A stretch of 64,000 nucleotides of DNA, from assembly GCF_905404315.1 (NCBI RefSeq), contig NC_066266.1, forward strand, positions 1,743,501 through 1,807,500. Reading direction: 5' to 3'. The position numbers were made by a program, and so were the translations under genes. The notes under the pieces were generated by a model that worked only from the letters and a program-made list of their open reading frames with translations, ran no database searches and was not told the origin of the DNA. The DNA comes from Leptidea sinapis. Its lineage: Eukaryota; Arthropoda; Insecta; Lepidoptera; Pieridae. How positions within the stretch are numbered: position 1 is the first letter of the stretch; every line of letters starts with the position of its first letter. Positions 35,681-44,600 of this stretch are shown piece by piece.

Positions 35681-38600
35681 GTAAGTTTAAAAAAAAATAT
35701 ATACACTTTAATTTACAGCACCCAGTTAAAGTTCAAGCAGCCTTGATTTTCCACCCACATTAAATTATTCTTCATTTGTAGGTACTTGTTTTTTGTTTTA
35801 AGTTGAAACTTTCACTTAATTTGGAGCACAAACCTTTTAATACTATTGATCCTACTCAATAAGTTCATATTTCTTGTAACTATATAATAATAAAATTGAC
35901 ACACTTTTATATATTGCCCCACCCCACGCCCCAATTATATTGCCACAAACTAGACAATGCCTGTACTCTGGGTACAAGAAAACAATATATTTACTTAAAC
36001 ATTCATAAATACATATAAACATCCATGACTCGGAAATAAACATCCATATTCATCATATAAATGATTGCATCTACCGGGATTTGAACCCTCTAGTTTATTA
36101 CTCAGGGTCAGTAACTATTGGGCTATATGGGTTGTCATATTATATTAAAGTATTTATTTTTTTAATATTATTCTACTTAGTTGGTTTCTGTCAGAGAAAA
36201 TCTTTATAAAATCAATATTTGTATCAAATTTATGTTTGTAAACTGCATTCCATATTTGATGGGTTGTGTAACTTAATATATTGTAGTGATTGTTATTAAC
36301 TAGCAGTAGCTATTGTGTGTTAGCACACATTCACATAACAAAATTGGTCACATATTATCAAGATGTCAGGTTGTCTATATGCTAGTATAAAATATAGTCT
36401 ATGGTTAAATAATAATAATACTGACACACTCCTACACAAACTATCTTGCCCCAAATTAGGCATAGCCTGTACTATGAGTATATCTTTATGAACGATTCGG
36501 GACTCGAACCCACAACCTCTCCCGTTCCGTGCAAGTGCTCTTCCAACTATTAAAGGGCTACTGATGATCTTATGCCTCAAAGTGATAACTGTAATTATAA
36601 TGCCACTCCATAGTTTGGGTTCAATCAAGAATCCCGAGGGGGACAGTATAGTAATGAGCATGAACATCACCACCATCACACCACTACCATCAAGTGTCTT
36701 GTCACTTTATCATAAAAAATATTCTTTAATACCCAATAGATAAAGGTTTTGAAAAATTATATTTGGCTCCATACATAGATTAGATATATAAATGCTTGAT
36801 ATAATTTCTTTCAAAACTTGAAAATAAAAGGCTGAAAGTTAAAAGACCTCTGTCTTCTCATGGATGAATGGCTGAAACTTGAATGCAAAACAGTTCTTTA
36901 ATTTATCACCCCACCCTGTTTTAATATTATTTAAGAATGTTCTAAATTCAAATATTATTTGAAATTAAAAAATTATTGAGTTTTTGTTAATTGTAACAGT
37001 TAATATATCCAGACTATGTATAGATTAATATTACTTCCAGGATGAGCTGATAGCTGCTCACCGAAGAACAGTGATCAATGAATGGAAACGAGAAATGGGA
37101 GCACCCTTCATTGAAATGGTTGGATTTGAGAAAATTCATCAAAAACAGTAAGTGAAAAGTGGTTGGCTGGCGGGGCGAAATTTGATTTGAAAACATGAAC
37201 GTATTTATATGTATATAATATAATGTGTAATTATTACTGATTCAGATTAGAGGGATTGAGTCTCTTAAATCCATAGAATCATAGGATATTACTTTTTTAA
37301 ACTTTGAGTATAAACCTCATTATGTGGAGTGCCATGTTACATTTATGTATCCAAAATTATTTTTGAATAGTGTTAGACTATGGCGTCTTTTTCTGCTGTG
37401 AGCAGCATACGTAAGCATTATTGTGTTTTGGTCTGAAAGGTGCCGTTGCTAGTGAAATTTCTGGACAAATGGTAATGTATAGTTATGGGTGGGGTTAACA
37501 ATTTATAATGTTGTGTTTAAAGGTTATAGAATAATACATTTAAAACTCTAAACATCTTTTTATTCAGTAATTCGTAGTTACATTAAGTGGAGCAACACAA
37601 CAACAATTAACCACACCCTATTCTATTCTATCTGACATCTGTCACTTATATGGTTACCACTATTATCCTGATAAATATTTTACATTTATATAAGGTAGCT
37701 TAAAAAAACATTCATATAGTTTTGATAAATAGAAAAGACACATTCATGAAAAGTATTTATTACTTGCAAAACAATCAGATTTAAGCCGAATAGGAACTTT
37801 TAAAATCAACATACATTTATTTTGGGTACATACCTCATGTTTTAAAATTTAACAAGACTATCAACTTTCGACTGACATAATTATTAATTTCTAATAGAAT
37901 TTGAATCAAAAACACGTAATTATAATAATAATTAAAAATATTTAAGAAAATAAAAAAATTTACAATGCCTCCATCTTGCTCTAGTGTACAAACATTATGA
38001 ATTATGTTTTTTGGATTGGCACGCCAAAAAATAAGTAATTGCAAAATAATGAGGATAAGAAACAGTTTTTTTTTGCAAGATTTACAAATAATAGCCCTCT
38101 TTCTAGTACTTATTTCTTGATCACTCATATCACCATCTCTATGTCCTATCTTCAGGCATTTCTCAAATTTCTTCACTTTCAGAATCATCTGCAAACATCC
38201 TGCGCTATTTGTGCAATGGTGCTATCTAATAGTTAATGATTGATAGGTTGAAAATTTGTGTGTATAGGGTAGGTCTGAGAATCGGCCAAAATCTAATTTT
38301 CATACCCCCAATGATAAGGGTCACCCACATTTTTATTTTTATTTTATTATGATTCAGCATTAAAAAATACATACAACTTAAAATTTTCACCTGTCTACGA
38401 TCTACAGCTAGATTTTTATATTATTCTGTTCTATCTACAAATCCGCTATAGGGTTGCAAGATGGCAATCGAATACAATAATTATTGTAGTACGATATATT
38501 TGGTAGGTCTGAGAATCGGTTGTCATCTATTTTATACACCCCAAAAAAAAATTTTTTTTTGTATTACTTCATATGGCAATACAACGTTTGCTGGGTCAGC

Positions 38601-41600
38601 TAGTAAATAAATATAAATGTGTATAATATGAAAAAAGTAACTACGTGTAACAAGAGCAGTCCATGACGTGAAGAGCGCGGCTTGTACTGCCGCTCAGAAA
38701 TTTTGTGTTTTTTAAGAATCCTTGGCGGCACTGCATTGCGTATCAATTACCATCAGCTGAACGTCCTGTTCGTCTCGTACTGTAATAAAAAAATGTACGG
38801 TGATTCAGAAGCTTTGGCGTGTGTGGCTAACTTGCAGTTGGTTATCTTTGAATTGCAGAAAAATGGACCGCCTTCAAGAGGTATGCGTTCGCGACCAGAG
38901 CATCTGCAAGGCGGGTGACGTGGCTTCCTTGTGCCCGAATGTGAAGAGCTTGGATGTTTCGCAGAATCTTTTCTCTAATTGGCGCGAGATTATTACGCTG
39001 TCGGCTCAACTCCCAAATTTGAGGGAACTGGATGTCAGGTACTTTATATATCTAATGTAAATGATGCTAAATGAGTGTGGTGGAAATGTCTCACGCATCT
39101 TAATTATTACATTGTGATAGTATTATAGTACAACTGATATTGTTGTTTAATGCGTTACTATTTTAGACTTTTTCCTTTTTCTGCGGGATCAGTGGGAGGC
39201 TCCTTTGCACAATAAGCCGGCTAGATTATGGGTACGGCGCCTATTTCTGCCGTGAAGCAGTAATGTGTAAACATTACTGTGTTTCGGTCTGAAGGGCGCC
39301 GTAGCTAGTGAAATTACTGGGCAAATGAGACTTAACATCTTATGTCTCAAGGTGACGAGCGCAATTGTAGTGCCGCTCAGAGTTTTTGGGTTTTTTAAGA
39401 ATCCTGAACGGCACTGTAATGGGTAGGGCGTATCAATCACCATCAGCTGAACTTCCTGCTAATATTTTTCAACATGAAATATCTAATCTTTATCATAACT
39501 ATAAATAGGTGTATATATACATATAAACGGGAGAAATGTTTTTGTTTCCTTTGATTATACTGCGAAATAATACCTATACCATAAAATGCAGCGTGTTTCG
39601 GCGAAGGTTTTAGTATATGATATGGTAGTGATTAATATAAGGAATTTATATATTTTTTAATTGTAAAAACCTATTTATTCACTATGCAAATAATTCAGTC
39701 AATGATATTTCATTACACAATATGACAATTAAGCGTATTTGTATATTATATTTTTACAAATACTAAATATATAATATTGTAGGGAGAAACTTTTAAAAGT
39801 ACTTCTGAAGCTGTCTTTAATACTAGGAACAAGAACTTAAATGACAGTTTTATGTTATTTTTTAAAGTGATAACCCTTACTTCTGGGATTGATAACACAA
39901 ATTAAATTTAAAAATAAAATTTATTAACGGTACGGGACTCGAACCCGCGACCTCTCGCGTTTGGCGCGAGCGCTCTTCCACTGAGCGAATCGTTCGAGTG
40001 ATGTAAAGTTCATAAATTTTGATATGTATTTGTCAAACTCTCAGGTTGTGGGTGGCTTCATCTATATTCTATAGGATCTACGTTACAGATGATAACCTGC
40101 TACTTAGCTCGGTGGAAGAGCGCTGGCACGGAACGCCAAAGGTTCGAGTCCCGCATCGTTCATAAATTTTGTTTTTAAATTTAATTTGTAGAACATTTAA
40201 ATCTTGAGAGTTCATTTTATAGCGAATAATAAAATCTTAGTGAAGTTTATACTTATAACTCGGACATTTCGTTGTCTGTCCAAAAAGTTTTAAGACAATG
40301 ATATATCTGATTTTGCCATTTGATTATTCTAGCATTTTGCCTCTCCAATTCTCTTTTTACTAGTTACTTACTCGGCGCTAGTGTGGTGGTCTGTAAATAT
40401 CAATGTTTATTTATATATTTATTTGGGCAACTAACAAATTACACTTTTACATGCTTAAACTTAAAATATAATAATAATATGGATAAGAGTTAATTCACTT
40501 ATAAGCTACCACAGCATTCATAATTTTTACTACGTTTATAAGACAGTAATTTTAACAATTTAAAAACTAAAATGTATAAATGTTGTAATATATAATTTAA
40601 AATAAAAATGAAATATTATGTAATATGTTTCATTTTTATTGAAGTTATACTACTTTTGGCTCGTTAGGGAAAATATATCAGAGTGAATTTATACGATACA
40701 CCGTCACGCAAATTCGACACCCTGACGTTAGCTGGTCAACTAGACCATTTGTATCATAATTCAGCTACCAAGCCTCTTGTAACTCATTTGTCTACTGAAC
40801 CACAACCAATGGACGAGAATTAAATAAATTTCAATTTTTATACAAGTTTTAAAATACTTATAAATAAAATTATCTCTCTAATTATATAAAAATAATTAAA
40901 AAATGCCGTATGATAATAATTTCATTTTTCTACCAACGAACCGCATTACGCAACCACGAGAAATATTTTTTTGTTTTATTACATAAAATAAAAAAAGCTT
41001 CTTGCGTGCGTAGGTACATTTTTTTTTAATTAATACCTTTTTTAAATGTAATAGTATAATTAAAATAAAATTTATTTCAGCAAAAACCGAATGGCAATAG
41101 ACATACCCGAAGACACCCTCATACACCTATCAGGCAACTTCTCAAACCTGGAGAAACTCAACATTTCAGTTTGTAACTACGAATGGTCTGACATACTTGC
41201 ACTCTCTCATCTCTGGCCAAAAATCACGGAAATCATAGCAGCCTATAACATAATAGATAAAATCACGCCGCCAGATACATTGGGCACTTTGACAATACTA
41301 CGGTTAGATGGGAATCCGTTGAGCTCGTGGTCTGAGGTGGTGAATCTGGGGAGAATGAAGAATCTGAAGGTTTTGAGTTTGAACGACTGTTATTTGCAGA
41401 AGATTAGGTTCAAGGATGAACTGGCCAATGTGGAGGTGGATCTGTTTGAGAATTTGGAAGTGTTGTTTTTGAACCGCAATAGGATTAATGACGTAAGTTT
41501 TTTTTAGTTTTCATCAACAGTAAAGTGTTTTTGTTCATTTAGGAGGGGAGCTATTTGAAGTTATCTCAATTGAATGTTCAGCGTTTGGCGAATATACAGC

Positions 41601-44600
41601 TTGTTAATATGCCTCGTGTAGAAGCGAAGTTTAGCGTGTTATTAATAATAATGGATAATATTCTGATGGAGTCGCGAAATAGAAATAGACACATAAAAAA
41701 TTGCATTTTTTTAAATAATTAAATTGCTTTAAATGATTAAACATTCCTATGCAAATTGCAGTGGGGCCCCCATATTGAAAGATTGGCGAATAGGCTTAGT
41801 TCTGCAGCATATGCGGTTAAGAAAATCAGACGGTTAACTGACATAGATACCGCGAGATTAGTATACTTTAGTTATTTTCATAGTATTATGTCCTATGGTA
41901 TATTGTTATGGGGCAGTGCGGCCGATATTAATACTATCTTTGTGCTGCAGAAGAGGACTATTCGCGCGATTTATAACCTAGGTCCTAAAGAATCATTAAG
42001 AGAAAAATTTAAAGAAATAAACATTTTGACTGTTGCTTCTCAATACATTTTTGATAATGTTTTGTATGTTCATAAGCACATTGAAGAATTTTCTAGAAAC
42101 TGTGACATTCATAATGTTAACACGAGGAACAAACATAAACTTGTTATGCCTACTACTCGGTTGGGTCGAGTTAGTAAGTCTTTTGTTGGGCGATGTATAT
42201 GCTTCTACAATATGATCCCAGAAAATGTACAAAACAAATGTGTTACGAAATTTAAAAGAATTGTTAAAAAACGTGTGTGTGGGAAAGGTTATTATAGCAT
42301 AAAATATTTTCTTAATGACACCACGGACTGGGATTAAAGCGAACACCCTCAGGCTCTTTAATTATAAATGTTTATTGTACGATATAACATTGTAATCCAA
42401 ATTTTATATAAAAAAAAAAAGCCCGCTGAGTTTCTTGCGCCCATTCTTAGGTCTGAGGCAGTCTCTTTTGAATGGGTGGTAGATTTTGACGTTCAATAAG
42501 TGATTATAAATCCTATTTTGAATAAAAATATTTGAATTTGAATATGGGTTATTTATGGGGCGTATTAAAATAATAAAATAAAGACTGCAGTGTTTGTCAC
42601 CGTAAAGTTTTGTTTACTTGCTGTCAAAATGCGTCCCAATTAGGATATTTTCGATTAAATTTTTATCAATATTTTATATATTAGAAAAAATAAAAATTAA
42701 ATTTTTATCTTTTCTTAAAAATAATGGGAAAAAATAAAAATAATGCGAAAAGTTGTGGTGGGAAATTTCTAATTCATTAAATATCCAATAAAGTCTATAA
42801 AAATATTTTTTGATTTTATAATAATAATATTTAATTATTGGTTTACTTTACTTTCACAGTGGCGGTCAGTGAGTGAACTGAATAAATTAAAAAACCTCAA
42901 AAAGCTTTACTTCCTCAAGAATCCGGTACTGAACAATGAAGATTATAACACAGACTCGCAGCTGATTATCGCTAAGATTGGAACACTCCAGGTAAAGTAT
43001 ATACACCACTATTTTAAAATTACCAAACTGAAAGAAAAAAAAAACGTATAGTAGTTAAATACAAAAGACTTTTTATAATAAGTATTTACCCGCGTTAGGC
43101 ATGTTAATATAATTAGTATTAAACACATCTTATAACTATATTTACAATACTATGATGATATAAAATTAAAACTATAGCTATGGGGAAGCATACCAAGAAT
43201 ACTGGTAGCATTTCGATATTGGATAGCTAGGCATGATCCGTTGACCGAAATAGCTGCCAGCGCTTGGTTTGCCAGTAGCCCTATTGAGGCGAGAAGATAG
43301 TACTTTGTACATTCACTGCGCCTCTGGGCCCCACGGGCCAAGTGCCTCGGCTTGGGAATGGAGCTTCTCTGGAGAATCTGTGGTCTTGGAAAGTTTCAAG
43401 TTATTCATATTATAGATGTTTCGATGGATATGCCGATTGACAAGGAACAAATTTTAACTATGTTAAATTAATTAGAATCACTTTTAATTTTTAGCAGTAA
43501 AAATTAAAAGTGATTAAAGTAAAAATTAAAGTAAAAACTACTGAGCAAATGAGACTTAACATCTTGTCTCAAGGTGACGAGTGCAGTTGTAGTGCCGCTC
43601 AGAATTTTTGGGGGTTTCAAGAATCCTGAGCGGCACTGCATTGTAATGGGCAGGGCGTATCAATTACCATCAGCTGAACGTCCTGCTAGTCTTGTCCCTT
43701 ATTTTCATAAAAAAAAAAATAAGGATAACAATATTATAATAATTAATATTTAATCGGAAATATCTAGAAGTGTTTTCAGAACAATCTCTACCACAGTGAA
43801 ACTAACATATTAGATTGATTTTACTACGTAGTACCTATCTATTTGTTGCAGATACTATCTCTTCTCATTAATTTTTTTATGGAAGAGAGAACCAACGATC
43901 GGTCATGTGATGTTAAGTGATCACCGCCATTCTCCTGCAATATCAGAGGAATCACAAGAGCGACCGGCCCTTTAAAAAAGTATACGCGCTTCTTTTGACA
44001 GTACCCAATGCCCATGTCGTATTGTCCTGGAAACACCGCACAATGAAGCTCATTCCACAGCTTTGTTATACGTGGAAGAAAGTTCCTTGAAAATCGCACT
44101 GAGGAAGGCCTGACGAATGTGCCACAGTCAAACAGCTCATCGGAACATCCCCCGTGATCAATGCCGTCGAAGACAAACAATGAAGCGACGTCCCTACGAA
44201 CAAGCTATCTAGTCGTTCACAAAGCACTAGGTCCCCGACAATTCGTGCCACTCTGTTGTCTGTCTCTCACCACATAGTTGAGTCTCTTGGAACTTGGAAA
44301 AATACTTTATCTCGTGCACTTTTCAAAGTATTTTTGGACATAGGCACCAGAAAGTACTATTAAGTAAGTGTTTGCGTTTGGTCAATTTATTTGTTTATGA
44401 CAATAATGGATGATACGAGCAGGACGTTCAGCTGATGTATTGATACGCTCTGCCCATTCTAATGCAGTGCAGCTCAGGATTCTTGAAAGACCCAAAAATA
44501 CTGAGCGGCACCACAACTGCGCTCGTCACCTTGAGACATAAGATGCTAAGTCTCATTTGCCCAGTAATTTCACTAGCTATCACGCCCTTATTAATAAGTA

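Larger units (their letters stand above)
35681..37040 (+). other. TBCE intron 1
   Basis: Contains an antisense SINE D (35,885-36,140), the chimeric SINE at 36,420-36,560 and the GAATGGCTGAAACTTGAA repeat at 36,820-36,895. Confidence 0.8.
37148..38858 (+). other. TBCE intron 2
   Basis: Carries two sense family A pieces (37,379-37,480 and 38,672-38,795) and repeat H (38,264-38,605). The second family A piece ends about 60 bp before the exon 3 acceptor. Confidence 0.8.
39039..41080 (+). other. TBCE intron 3
   Basis: Contains family A (39,190-39,460), an inverted pair of SINE C (39,860-40,205), and the coding-like fragment at 40,672-40,835. A retroelement-tail-like TTTATTTGGGCAACTAACAA lies near 40,420. 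Confidence 0.8.

Noticed and set aside
37835..38194. 119-codon minus-strand ORF in TBCE intron 2
   Set aside because: AT-rich low-complexity translation, no domain, no splice context or repeat relationship that supports a gene.
41996..42346. 116-codon minus-strand ORF
   Set aside because: Shadow of the retrotransposon reading frame on the plus strand.
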